A stretch of 48,166 nt of DNA. Origin: Chloroflexota bacterium (GTDB lineage: Bacteria; Chloroflexota; UBA6077; SHYK01). Within the stretch, counting starts at the first letter, position 1; the number at the start of each line of letters is the position of its first letter. The notes under the pieces are model-generated. The model was not told the DNA's origin, did not search any database, and saw only the letters and a program-made list of their open reading frames with translations. The translations under genes were made by a program, and so were the position numbers. Where the stretch lies: contig WHTR01000011.1 of assembly GCA_009377635.1 (NCBI GenBank), positions 1 to 48,166 of the forward strand. The letters run 5' to 3'. Below, piece by piece: positions 21,865 to 29,331 of this stretch.

Positions 21865-22665
21865 ATGAGCGACGCGCGGCCGGTGGGGATCTTCGATTCC
21901 GGGATCGGCGGCCTCAACGTATTGCACGAGATCCGCAGGCAGCAGCCCACCGAGCATTGCGTGTACGTCGCGGACAGCCGAGAGGCTCCCTACGGCACGA
22001 AGTCGATTCCGTACATCCAGGGCCGGTGCGGGCGGATCGTCGACTTTCTCCTCGAGCGGGGCGCGAAAGCCATCGTGGTCGCCTGCAACGCGGCGTCCGT
22101 GGCTGCCCTCAGTCACCTCCGCCGACGCTACGCCATCCCATTTGTGGGGATCGTTCCGGCGGTGAAGCCCGCGGCGCGCATGACGAGGTCCGGGAAGATC
22201 GGTGTGCTGACGACGCCGGCGACAGCGGACAGCGAGCCCCTGGCCGACCTCGTCGAACAGTTCGCTTACAACGTTACCGTCATGACGCAGATATGCCCCG
22301 GCCTCGTCCCGCTGGTCGAGCGCGCGATCGTCGACGGCGCCGAGACGGAACAGCTCCTGCGACGGTACCTCGCGCCGCTCCTCGAGGGAGGCGTCGACAC
22401 TATTGTGCTCGGGTGCACTCACTATCCATTTCTCAGAAGCAGCATTGAGCGCATCTGCGGCCCGGGAGTCGCCATCATCGACCCGTCCGACGCGGTCGCG
22501 CGGCAGCTCGGACGCGTCCTCGCGATGCACGGGCTCGAGAGCATGTCCGAGGACCGGACCGGGAGCACGCGTTACTTCACCACTGGCGACCCAGAGGAGT
22601 TCAGAGCCGTCGTCGAGAAGCTCATCGGTCCGGTGCCCGACCCCGTCGAACACGCCCGTCTCTGA
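21865..22665 (+). CDS. murI: Glutamate racemase
   Basis: 266-residue enzyme that makes D-glutamate for peptidoglycan. The N-terminus has GIFDSGIGGLNVL and the YVADSREAPYGTKS segment. The two catalytic cysteines are C74 (ACNAAS, where Ala replaces the common Thr) and C184 (GCTHYPFL). Length and architecture are normal. The mRNA is probably leaderless. The gene is alone on its strand, divergent from the fchA-like gene. Confidence 0.95.
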   Translation: MSDARPVGIFDSGIGGLNVLHEIRRQQPTEHCVYVADSREAPYGTKSIPYIQGRCGRIVDFLLERGAKAIVVACNAASVAALSHLRRRYAIPFVGIVPAVKPAARMTRSGKIGVLTTPATADSEPLADLVEQFAYNVTVMTQICPGLVPLVERAIVDGAETEQLLRRYLAPLLEGGVDTIVLGCTHYPFLRSSIERICGPGVAIIDPSDAVARQLGRVLAMHGLESMSEDRTGSTRYFTTGDPEEFRAVVEKLIGPVPDPVEHARL

Positions 22666-22726
22666 CGCAGTGACCCAATTGTGATACGGCGCCTGCTCCG
22701 CTCGGGTGGTAACGTTCGGGTCAACC

Positions 22727-22735
22727 TGGTATGAT
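22727..22735 (+). promoter_or_regulatory. Extended -10 promoter of a micro-ORF transcription unit
   Basis: TGGTATGAT matches the extended -10 pattern TGnTATAAT with one mismatch. The predicted transcription start is near 22742, only a few bases before the Shine-Dalgarno of the 14-codon ORF. The -35 region is weak, as is common with extended -10 promoters. Confidence 0.45.
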
Positions 22736-22760
22736 CGCGACTGCGAAGGAGGTGATGCCC

Positions 22761-22805
22761 ATGGTTGATCAACCGACGGGCATTATCTCGGAGGTGGCCG
22801 CGTAG
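22761..22805 (+). CDS. 14-residue micro-ORF with perfect Shine-Dalgarno
   Basis: The ORF encodes MVDQPTGIISEVAA and ends with TAG. AAGGAGGTGAT at 22746-22756 is complementary over 11 bases to the 3' end of 16S rRNA, and the spacing from GGAGG to ATG 22761 is eight bases. A second ATG at 22755 would add MP. A strong intrinsic terminator follows 30 bases after the stop. The next gene is on the other strand, so this is not a leader peptide of a downstream operon. I do not recognise the peptide. It could be a small protein, or a structured RNA whose binding to ribosomes matters. Confidence 0.55.
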   Translation: MVDQPTGIISEVAA

Positions 22806-22834
22806 GCCGTCGCCCGGGGTAATGTCCCAGGCCC

Positions 22835-22880
22835 CTGAAGCCCGGTCCTTCTCCGGAGGGACCGGGCTTCAGCATTTTGT
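22835..22880 (+). terminator. Rho-independent terminator of the micro-ORF unit
   Basis: A perfect 14-bp stem (22835-22848 with 22859-22872, CTGAAGCCCGGTCC and its complement) closes a 10-base loop and is followed by CATTTTG. The T-run is only on the plus-strand side, so it acts for the micro-ORF and possibly murI. Confidence 0.75.
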
Positions 22881-22957
22881 GCGTGGCCGTTGCCTCTCGA
22901 AATGCACACTGACAGCAGCGTTTCCCTCGAGGGCGAATGCGCTTGGCGAAGGGTGAC

Positions 22958-23761
22958 CTACGCGACGATCTCCTCGCCGCCGTCGACGTTGATGACGTTG
23001 CCCGTCATCCACGCGGCTCCGGGCTGCGCGAGCACCGCGATCGCCGAGGCGACGTCGGCCGGAGTGGTCATACGGCCGCCCGGGTTGCGCCGAAGCGCTT
23101 GCTCTACGAGCTGGCCGTAGGCGGGGATCTTGCGGGACGACGGCGTGTCGGTGACGCCCGCGCGGATGGCATTCACCCGGATACCGAGCGGTCCCAGCTC
23201 GAGCGTCAGCTGTCGGATGTGCGCGTCGAGCGCAGCCTTCGCAGCGCAAACCGGCCCGTAGGTCGGCACGGCCCGCTCGTCCCCGGCGCTGGTCATGGCC
23301 CAGACAGTCGCACCGCGGCCCATTAGGCCCGCGTGGACCAGGTCCTGAGTCCAGTAGACGAGGGAGTGCGCCATGACGTCGAGGGTCATCTCCATCTGGG
23401 CGCGGTTGACTGCCTCCTGCGGGTCCTGACGCGCGATGTAGGGCCGAAGGGTCCCGAACGCCAGCGAATGGAGGAGAAGGCGAATCGGGGCCTCGGTGCC
23501 CGCAGCGGCCCGGATCTGGTCGATGACGAACGCCCGCTTTGCATCATCCGCGGCGTTGACGTTGAAGAAGACGGCCCGCCGCCCCAGCGTTTCGATGTCG
23601 GCAGCCACCTGGCGGGCCAGGGGAAGGGTCTGGGCACGATCGAGATGCACGCCCAAGACGTTCATTCCGCAGCGGGCAACCTCGACGGCCGTGGCACCAC
23701 CGAAACCGCTGGAGGCGCCGAGGACGAGAGCCCACCCTTCAAGGTGGGGAAGATCCGCCAT
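22958..23761 (-). CDS. FabI-like enoyl-ACP reductase (SDR superfamily)
   Basis: 267 residues. The N-terminal nucleotide-binding segment is LVLGASSGFGGATAVEVA. The active site has the divergent spacing Y168-x6-K175 (YGPVCAAKAAL), which is the FabI type rather than the Y-x3-K of other SDRs. LLHSLAFG and NAIRAGVTDT also resemble FabI. The likely reaction is NAD(P)H-dependent reduction of enoyl-ACP in fatty acid synthesis, although the Met of the FabI YxxMxxxK motif is Cys here, so another enoyl or keto substrate is possible. ATG 23761 has AGGAG seven bases upstream and is preferred over the upstream GTG or ATG codons. Confidence 0.82.
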   Translation of the reverse strand: MADLPHLEGWALVLGASSGFGGATAVEVARCGMNVLGVHLDRAQTLPLARQVAADIETLGRRAVFFNVNAADDAKRAFVIDQIRAAAGTEAPIRLLLHSLAFGTLRPYIARQDPQEAVNRAQMEMTLDVMAHSLVYWTQDLVHAGLMGRGATVWAMTSAGDERAVPTYGPVCAAKAALDAHIRQLTLELGPLGIRVNAIRAGVTDTPSSRKIPAYGQLVEQALRRNPGGRMTTPADVASAIAVLAQPGAAWMTGNVINVDGGEEIVA

Positions 23762-23856
23762 CGGACAACTCCTGCACACATTTCTATGCCAGTGGGGCGA
23801 GGGATTCTACGCGGGGCCCGGCGGGACGGTCAAGCAAAGGCGCTGGGGAGCGTCGG

Positions 23857-23862
23857 TATAAT
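23857..23862 (+). promoter_or_regulatory. -10 box for tRNA-Leu
   Basis: A consensus TATAAT lies 44 bases before the mature tRNA 5' end, giving a precursor leader of about 38 bases. No strong -35. Confidence 0.45.
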
Positions 23863-23906
23863 TCCCTGCGGCCCTGTTGTGTGGACGGGTTACCCGCCTG
23901 AGACGG

Positions 23907-23992
23907 GCCGAAGTGGCGGAACGGCAGACGCGGCGGTCTCAAAAACCGTTGGGGGCAACCCCGTGCGGGTTCGAATCCCGCCTTCGGCACCA
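23907..23992 (+). tRNA. tRNA-Leu (CAA), CCA encoded
   Basis: The 7-bp acceptor stem GCCGAAG/CTTCGGC, D arm, anticodon loop CTCAAAA with anticodon CAA, the long variable arm with GGGGGCAACCCC and the T arm GCGGGTTCGAATCCCGC are all present. Discriminator A and CCA are encoded at 23989-23992. It reads the UUG codon. The 3' end is the likely attachment site of the accessory region that starts directly downstream. Confidence 0.95.
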
Positions 23993-24040
23993 GCATTACT
24001 GAGCGTCTAGCGTTCATAACTCGGGGAGCCATTCGGGCTT

Positions 24041-24295
24041 TCACCCTACAAATTCGTTGCCAGTCCGGAATGCCTGGTCGAACTGCTGGACGGCCTCCCG
24101 GTGCATGGTTGGGGTAACATGGCTGTACGGGGCGAGCGTGAGCGCAACCGTCGCGTGGCCCAGCAGCTCCTGCACGATCTTCGGGGGCGTCCCATACCGC
24201 AAGAGCATTGAGGCAGCCGTGTGCCGCAAGTCATGAACCCGCACGTCGGGCAACTTAGCGTCGCGCCGCACCCGCTTGAAATAGTAGCTCACCAT
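24041..24295 (-). pseudogene. Tyrosine-recombinase (phage-type integrase) C-terminal remnant
   Basis: The 84 residues contain VHDLRHTAAS, LLGHATVALTLAPYSHV and the final Tyr, which are the C-terminal catalytic boxes of phage integrases. The N-terminal arm-binding and core-binding domains and the first catalytic Arg are missing, and no homology continues upstream of 24295. It points towards the tRNA, 48 bases away, as the integrase of an element inserted at tRNA-Leu would. Confidence 0.82.
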
Positions 24296-24656
24296 GGCAG
24301 ACCAGCGGCGACCGAGAGGTCAAGTACGACCCGCCGCGGGGAACACCACTTCGCCTCGACGTTCCACCGCGACGAAACCGGAAGCTGCTCGATCCTGAAC
24401 TGCCACTCCGTTCGCCTGAGGGGACGAAGAAGGCTAACAGCCTCGCGTCTCACGCCGCCGTCGCTAACTCTCAGCCTGGCGGCCAGGGCAGGCGCTGCAC
24501 AACTTGTGCATCTGGCTCATCATGCACCTCGGCCGCCCTCGGCCAGCGTTCGCGGATCTGGTCGACCGGTGACCACGGCGAAACTCACACCAAGCGTTCA
24601 AGTCAGTTGATCCAGGTAGCCTTTCTCCCGGTAGTAGCGTTCAGGACCCGAAACGG
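24296..24656. other. Gene-free stretch next to the integrase remnant
   Basis: I see no convincing coding sequence, RNA or repeat here. It probably contains degraded element DNA, because the integrase homology stops abruptly at its left edge. Confidence 0.4.
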
Positions 24657-25220
24657 GTGGTGAACGGAGCGCGTGCGGCGGGGCTCATCTATCTCATACG
24701 GCACTGCGAAGCGGGGTCGCCGCCGGGGCCGGAGTCGGCGCTCACCGAGCGGGGTCGGGTCCAAGCCCGCAACCTGGGGGAGCGGCTGGCGGATCTGAGA
24801 ATCGGTCGGATAGTGACCAGTCCATATCGGCGGGCGATCCAGACAGTGGAGCCGCTGGCGGAGCGGTTGGGTCTGGAGATTGAGACGGACGAGCGGTTGG
24901 TCGAGCGGCGGATGCCGTTCGACCCGGACGTGAACTGGATTGCGCACGTGCGGCCGACCTTCTTCGACCTTGATCTGGAGCTGACTGACGCGGAATCGAG
25001 TCGGGTGGCCATGGCGCGCGGGGCGGCCGCGTTGTCGGACATCGTAACGGGTGGACGCTTCCCGGTCGCAGTGTCGGCCCATGGGCAGATCCTGTCGCTG
25101 CTGCTGGTGCACCTGGATGGACGGCCGGGCTTCGCAACCTGGACAGCGATGACCCTCCCGGACGTGTTCAAGGTGACGGTCAGCCGACAGGGAGCTGAGG
25201 TGGAGCGGGTGTGGTCGTGA
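24657..25220 (+). CDS. Histidine phosphatase (phosphoglycerate-mutase-like)
   Basis: 187 residues. The catalytic motif is LIRHCEAG near residue 15 (R15, H16), where the usual Gly after His is Cys. TERGRVQARNLGERL and TSPYRRAIQTVEPLAE are typical for the family, and the second catalytic His is in AVSAHGQIL. The reaction is phosphomonoester hydrolysis through a phospho-His; the substrate is unknown. The start is GTG 24657 or 24660 without a clear Shine-Dalgarno. It is adjacent to a kinase fragment. Confidence 0.8.
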   Translation: MVNGARAAGLIYLIRHCEAGSPPGPESALTERGRVQARNLGERLADLRIGRIVTSPYRRAIQTVEPLAERLGLEIETDERLVERRMPFDPDVNWIAHVRPTFFDLDLELTDAESSRVAMARGAAALSDIVTGGRFPVAVSAHGQILSLLLVHLDGRPGFATWTAMTLPDVFKVTVSRQGAEVERVWS

Positions 25221-25450
25221 ATGAGCGACTTGGTACCCACCCACGGCGACCCCAGTTACACAAACTTCCTCGTAATTGACATCCGCACCTTCCTGGTCGA
25301 CTGGGACGACCTCATGTTGGCGGATCCCCTGCGAGACATCGGTCCTCTGCTCTGGTGGTATGTGCTCCCAGTCAAATGGAACGCGTTCTTTCTCGCCTAC
25401 GGGCTGGAGCCGACTGAGCGGGTCATTCACCGGCTCTTCTGGCGGGTGAC
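25221..25450 (+). pseudogene. Aminoglycoside-phosphotransferase-like kinase, C-terminal fragment
   Basis: About 75 residues keep the catalytic loop HGDPSYTN (H8, D10, N15 of the fragment), the metal-binding VDWDDLMLADPLRD and a C-terminal helix ending in LFWRV. The ATP-binding N-terminal lobe is absent. The open frame runs on to 25547, but after about 25450 it is only the reverse of the neighbouring PHP gene. It begins one base after the phosphatase stop. Confidence 0.7.
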
Positions 25451-26091
25451 CGAGCACCACGATCCCGCATCGTCTCCAGGATGCCCCGGACTTTGGCCCG
25501 GATCGCGGGTGTATCCACCTGTTCGGCTGGTTCGAGGAGCATCTTGATCAGATACAGGTGGCCGATCACCCGAGCCAGGCGCCAGTCGAGCAGCTCCAGC
25601 ACATGGTCGTAGTAGTCGAGGTACAGCCGCACGGGTGATCCGGCCCGCCGCAGGGCTTCGGTAATCCGACCCCGATCCCAATCGATGGCGATGTCCTCGC
25701 CGTCGTAGCGCACGTAGTGCACCGAACCAACGAAGTACTCGAACGGCCAGGGCCGGATCTGCTCGCGGGTCCAGGCTTCGGCGCCGCGAATGTATTCCAG
25801 CTCGGTGCCCAGCACGAGGCTCACCTGATCCGAGTAAGCGACCTGTACTTCCCGGACGGCCGTCACGTAAGCGCCAAGCCACTCGGTTCGACCCGCAAGC
25901 GGATGGGTGACGCCATCCGGGCTGAACTCGCGGCAGGGTGGGAGCGCGAAGTACTCGGTGAAACCGAATCCGAGGAAGCCTCGGTCGGCCACCAATTGGG
26001 CCGTTTCAGCGACGGTACCCCGCGCATGGCCGAAGGCCGTATGACCTCCGTGGAACGACGCCCAAGGACGGCGGTTATCAGTCCTGGCCAC
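25423..26091 (-). pseudogene. PHP-domain phosphatase (histidinol-phosphatase-like), 3' truncated
   Basis: 222 residues. The N-terminal metal motif reads SFHGGHTAFGHARGT, followed by GFLGFGFTEY, EYIRG and GSVHYVRYDGEDI, as in PHP histidinol phosphatases. The homology ends at GILETMRDRGA, where related proteins continue for 40 or more residues. The last 11 codons lie inside the convergent kinase fragment, so both genes were cut at the same junction near 25450. GTG 26091 has GAGG upstream. Activity is doubtful because the C-terminal metal ligands are missing. Confidence 0.72.
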
Positions 26092-26253
26092 TCTCGGTCC
26101 TCAGATTCTCTTGGGGGCAACTCTTGCTTTTCCTCGTAGTGGTCGTCCTGCCCCTAACCGAGCGATACTATCCGCCTACGACGCAAAACGATCTCACTGC
26201 CGCCCATCCAAATCGCCATCGGGTGGATTCCCCCAGCTTTGGTGGTGGTGAAG

Positions 26254-26697
26254 ATGCCGGATTTTCGAGAAATCCACCCCGGTGAAACAAGGCTCGCTTA
26301 CCAAGCGATGATCGAGCTTCGCCCCAACATGGGTTCTGAAGCGGAGTTCGTTGAGCGCGTCAACACTCTCCAGAGACCTGAGGGGTATCGCCTCGTGGGG
26401 GTCTTCGTAGAAGGGGATGATCAGCCGACTGCGGTCGCCGGGTTTCGCACCGTTCATTCTCTGGTCTGGGGCTACGCCCTCTATTGCGATGACCTTTCGA
26501 CGCGGACGGACCATCATCGTCGTGGCTATGCGGGCACGCTTGTTGACTGGATGATGGAGGAAGCTCGCCGGCTGGGCTGTGACCAGCTCCATCTCGACTC
26601 GGGGGTTCAGCGGGAACGTCAGGACGCGCACCGGCTGTACTTCAACAAGGGTTTGCGGATCTCGGCCTACCACTTTGAGTCGGTTGTCAACCGTTGA
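26254..26697 (+). CDS. GNAT-family N-acetyltransferase
   Basis: 147 residues. The acetyl-CoA loop is RTDHHRRGYAGTLVDWMMEEA, followed by GCDQLHLDSGVQRERQDAHRLYFNKG, which is typical of GNAT proteins acting on small molecules. ATG 26254 (MPDFREIHPGE) is preferred; in-frame GTG codons from 26239 are possible. The substrate is unknown. Intact in a region of mostly broken genes. Confidence 0.85.
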   Translation: MPDFREIHPGETRLAYQAMIELRPNMGSEAEFVERVNTLQRPEGYRLVGVFVEGDDQPTAVAGFRTVHSLVWGYALYCDDLSTRTDHHRRGYAGTLVDWMMEEARRLGCDQLHLDSGVQRERQDAHRLYFNKGLRISAYHFESVVNR

Positions 26698-26759
26698 CCG
26701 CGAAACGAGCCGCGGCGGCCGCAGAGTTGCGCCTAGAAGTGCGGCCGAAAACGCCTTCT

Positions 26760-26846
26760 GTCATCCTGAGCGAAGCGAAGGATCTCCCTTTAAGCGTAAG
26801 TTGGCGGTCACGAGAGATCCTTCGTCGCTGCGCTCCTCAGGATGAC
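26760..26846. repeat. REP-like inverted repeat
   Basis: GTCATCCTGAG...CGAAGGATCTC at 26760-26786 is repeated in inverted form at 26814-26846, with about 27 bases between the arms and a few extra bases in the right arm. Elements with this CATCCTGAGCGAAGCGAAGGATCT motif are common intergenic palindromes in several phyla. It may be a non-autonomous mobile palindrome. Confidence 0.65.
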
Positions 26847-26902
26847 GGGGCTTTGCGGCCGGGGTTCTAGGCCCTGTACTCGATGCTTTCAACATTGGAC
26901 GG

Positions 26903-26988
26903 TTGGTGTCACCGCCGCGCGAGGTCGCTCGGGGCGAAATGGGACAAGTGTTTCGCGTCGAAATGACGACCGGAACCTGGGCCCTGAA
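26903..26988 (+). pseudogene. Possible N-terminal fragment of an aminoglycoside-phosphotransferase-like kinase
   Basis: The plus-strand frame reads GEMGQVFRVEMTTGTWALK, which looks like the glycine-rich loop and ATP-binding Lys of APH-family kinases. Homology stops after about 28 residues. The matching C-terminal lobe type lies 1.5 kb upstream, in the wrong order to be the same gene. From here to 27226 I see nothing else. Confidence 0.4.
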
Positions 26989-27226
26989 GGGCTACCGCGC
27001 CAATGCGGTTCCAACCGTTGCCAGGCGCGGGAAGTGTCATGTGGACTTCCTGGTCTGTAGCGTCCATCGGGTGTGTCCGCCTTTCCGGGCAGGCAGGGGG
27101 CTCGCAGCAGTCGGCAGGGGTCCCCGCAGCCTGGTCTCCGTCTACAGCCGCTGCACTCTTCCCGTACATCCTCCGGCGACCTGTTCAGAACGTGAACTCG
27201 ATGTCCGGACCGCGCTGACGAGCGCG

Positions 27227-27541
27227 TTAGTAAGCATAGCTCGCCAGCGCGATATCGCCTGGCCCGCCGCGCGATTCTCGATAGACCGTGATGTCCTCCG
27301 GCCCATTGCGGGGCGCGAGGACTCCCCGCACAATGGCGCCCAGCGAGCGGTCATTCGGGCGGGACAGTATCGCGGCGTGGATGTAGATGTACCGACCATC
27401 AGTTTGGAAGCTGCTGGGCTGGACCGTGCCAAAGGCCCGGAGCCGCTCCTCGAGCAACGCGAGGCGGTCGGAGTCCCGCGAGTTGAAGACAAACCGCTCC
27501 CGCCCGAGCTCCTCGAGCGACAGCGTGTCTATCTTGGACAA
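27227..27541 (-). CDS. Hypothetical protein, possibly a fragment
   Basis: 104 residues, starting with TTG 27541 (MSKIDTLSLEELGRERFVF). It has no membrane segment or motif I recognise. The composition looks protein-like, with a plausible mix of beta strands in SSFQTDGRYIYIHAAILSR. No Shine-Dalgarno is obvious, and it lies among gene fragments, so it may be a remnant. Confidence 0.35.
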   Translation of the reverse strand: MSKIDTLSLEELGRERFVFNSRDSDRLALLEERLRAFGTVQPSSFQTDGRYIYIHAAILSRPNDRSLGAIVRGVLAPRNGPEDITVYRESRGGPGDIALASYAY

Positions 27542-27564
27542 CTCGCCACACTATCACGACTGCG

Positions 27565-28430
27565 TTATAGGTGACGAGACGGCATTGGTCGCGAGGTCGT
27601 TGACCCCTCCAGAGACCAATGGTATATCGTAATGCTCAGACGGCCGGCACGATCCGGGCGCGCCGTGCCAAAGGAACTCAAAGTCTCAGCGGCGAGGGCA
27701 CCGAGCTCCCCCTCCCCGGCGTGCACCCGGTGGGCAAGCACGCGGTCAGGCTCCGCATCGGCGAAGCCTCTGGCCGGCGGGCGAACGCCAGGATCTCGCG
27801 GAATTGGCGGCTCGCCGAGACTGCGTCGGATGCGGCGCCGTTTGAGCAGGGCAGCGCCCCCCACAACCACTCCCGCAGCGGCCACCCCGGCAGCTCCATA
27901 TACAAGTGGCGAGGGCACCATCTGCTCTGCCGGCGCCGCCGGCTGGATGGAGACATGTGGCGGTACCAGAGGGTTCCGTGCTGGCTGGCCGACATCCAGC
28001 GGGTCGCCGACCTCCGTCCCGGCCGGGGTGTGGCCGCCGACCGCCTCCACGCCCTCAGCTTGAGCGGACGCAGACGGCTCCATGGACGCCGGCTCCATTG
28101 GCATTGGAGCAGCGGTCACCGCCTCCGCGCGCTCCTCCGGTGCCGCTCGTTGTGGCGCGAGCCACCCGGCGGCCGCGCCCGGAATCCGCAGCCGGAGACC
28201 CGGCCAGATGAGGTCCGGGTTGGTCAGGGTGCGACCATCGGCAAGCCGCGCTGATCCTCGATTCAGCTCGAAGATCTCATCCCAGCGCTCCGCGTCGCCC
28301 ACGAGACGCGCCGCGATGCCGCGCAGCGTGTCGCCGGACTCGACCGTATACTACGTCGCCCCATCGGCTCGTTCCACTGCAACGCTCGAGAGAGGAACCG
28401 CGAGCACCCACCCGGGATAGATGGCGGCGG
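27565..28430 (-). pseudogene. LysM-domain membrane protein, interrupted by a stop codon
   Basis: From the 5' side the frame encodes IYPGWVLAVPL, then an in-frame TAG (28352-28354), then YTVESGDTLRGIAARLVGDAERW and DLIWPGLRLRIPG, which form a LysM domain that binds wall polysaccharide. A Pro/Ala-rich linker, one membrane segment (VYGAAGVAAAGVVVGGAALL) and a basic RRRIRRSL stretch follow. Chloroflexota have long proteins of this type with several LysM domains. Here the 5' part is cut off by the Rad52-like gene near 28430, and the TAG replaces a probable Tyr. The downstream open frame could still start at GTG 28302. Confidence 0.7.
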
Positions 28431-28843
28431 CCTGGCTGAAGCGCCGTCCCTCAGCCGATCGCCGGGTGATGGCGTACCTCGAAGGCCATGCGGTGATCGA
28501 TCAAGCCAACCGTATCTTCGGCTACGGCCGCTGGGGCAGCGAGGCCATCGGTCCTCTCAGCTACCGGGAGTTCAAGACCCAGAGCTGCGGAACCGAGCAA
28601 GTCGCGACAGTCGGGCTGTACTGGGCCCGCGTACGGGTTCGGGTCCACGGATGCGAGTCGCGCAGCGACGTGGGCTGCGGCGTCGTAGCCGAGCAGACCG
28701 CCGACGCGCACGAGACGGCGATCAAGACGGCCGTAACCGACGGCACAAAGAGAGCCCTTCGCGGCTTACCTATTACGTGGAATGGAACGCAAGTCGCTCG
28801 TCCCGGTGCGTGCCCGAGGGTGGCGAAAGGGAGCCTGCGATGA
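28421..28843 (+). CDS. Rad52-like single-strand annealing protein, short
   Basis: 140 residues. YLEGHAVIDQANRIFGYGRWG, GLYWARVRVRVHG, DVGCGVV and ETAIKTAVTDGTKRAL match the DNA-binding core of the Rad52/Rad22 family, whose members anneal complementary single strands coated with SSB. The N-terminus is probably truncated: the first codons overlap the LysM remnant on the other strand and no Shine-Dalgarno is near ATG 28421. The usual C-terminal FGxQFGNxLY segment is missing. The stop overlaps the start of the ERF-like gene (ATGA). Confidence 0.72.
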   Translation: MAAAWLKRRPSADRRVMAYLEGHAVIDQANRIFGYGRWGSEAIGPLSYREFKTQSCGTEQVATVGLYWARVRVRVHGCESRSDVGCGVVAEQTADAHETAIKTAVTDGTKRALRGLPITWNGTQVARPGACPRVAKGSLR

Positions 28844-29307
28844 CTCGACATTCAGAGCGGTTGCATGAGTTGGCTGCCGCACTGGCGCGAGCTCAAGGAC
28901 AGATCGATCCGGTCGTCGCTGACGCGGTCGGGTATGTCGGGCCGGGAGGTGACGGACGGTCATATCGCTACGCCACCCTGACCAGCGTCTGGGAGGCGAT
29001 CCGCCCAATGGTTGTGCAGAACGGCCTCGCGGTCGTCCAGACCTGTAAGCCAGGAAACGCCGGGGAGCTGCGGCTGACGACCACCCTACTGCACAAGTCC
29101 GGTCAGTGGGTCTCGGGCACCATGGTCATTCCCCTTCTCACACCAACTCCACAGGGCTACGGGTCGGCATTGACCTACGCTCGGCGCTACGGACTCGCCG
29201 CTATGGTGGGTCTGTGCGTTGACACCGACGATGATGGAGCAGCGTGCAGCCAGCTCACATCTGCTTCGAAGGCCGGGCGACCGGCAGCGAATCACAGATC
29301 GATGTAA
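28840..29307 (+). CDS. ERF-family single-strand annealing protein
   Basis: 155 residues. YRYATLTSVWEAIRPMVVQNGLAVVQ, LTTTLLHKSGQWVSG and GYGSALTYARRYGLAAMVGLCVDTDDDG are the full signature of the ERF recombinases of phages and prophages. ATG 28840 overlaps the Rad52-like stop and has AAAGGGAG seven bases upstream, so the two annealing proteins are probably translationally coupled. No exonuclease or SSB gene is next to the pair, which would be the usual partners. Confidence 0.87.
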   Translation: MTRHSERLHELAAALARAQGQIDPVVADAVGYVGPGGDGRSYRYATLTSVWEAIRPMVVQNGLAVVQTCKPGNAGELRLTTTLLHKSGQWVSGTMVIPLLTPTPQGYGSALTYARRYGLAAMVGLCVDTDDDGAACSQLTSASKAGRPAANHRSM

Positions 29308-29319
29308 TGCTATTTGCAG

Positions 29320-29325
29320 TACAAT
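29320..29325 (+). promoter_or_regulatory. -10 box at leaderless spacing before the toxin-like gene
   Basis: TACAAT ends exactly six bases before GTG 29332. There is no Shine-Dalgarno. No clear -35. Confidence 0.45.
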
Positions 29326-29331
29326 GATTCT

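Noticed and set aside
22843-22957. Terminator hairpin acting for the fabI-like gene on the minus strand
   Set aside because: On that strand the hairpin is followed by G/C-rich sequence without a T-run. The T-run is only on the plus-strand side.
25221-25547. A complete 108-residue kinase gene
   Set aside because: Only residues up to about 75 match the kinase family; the rest is the reverse complement of the PHP gene, and the ATP-binding lobe is missing.
27003-27226. Several 70-86-codon ORFs on both strands
   Set aside because: Mutually overlapping, Arg/Ser/Pro-rich, no ribosome binding site and no recognisable motif.
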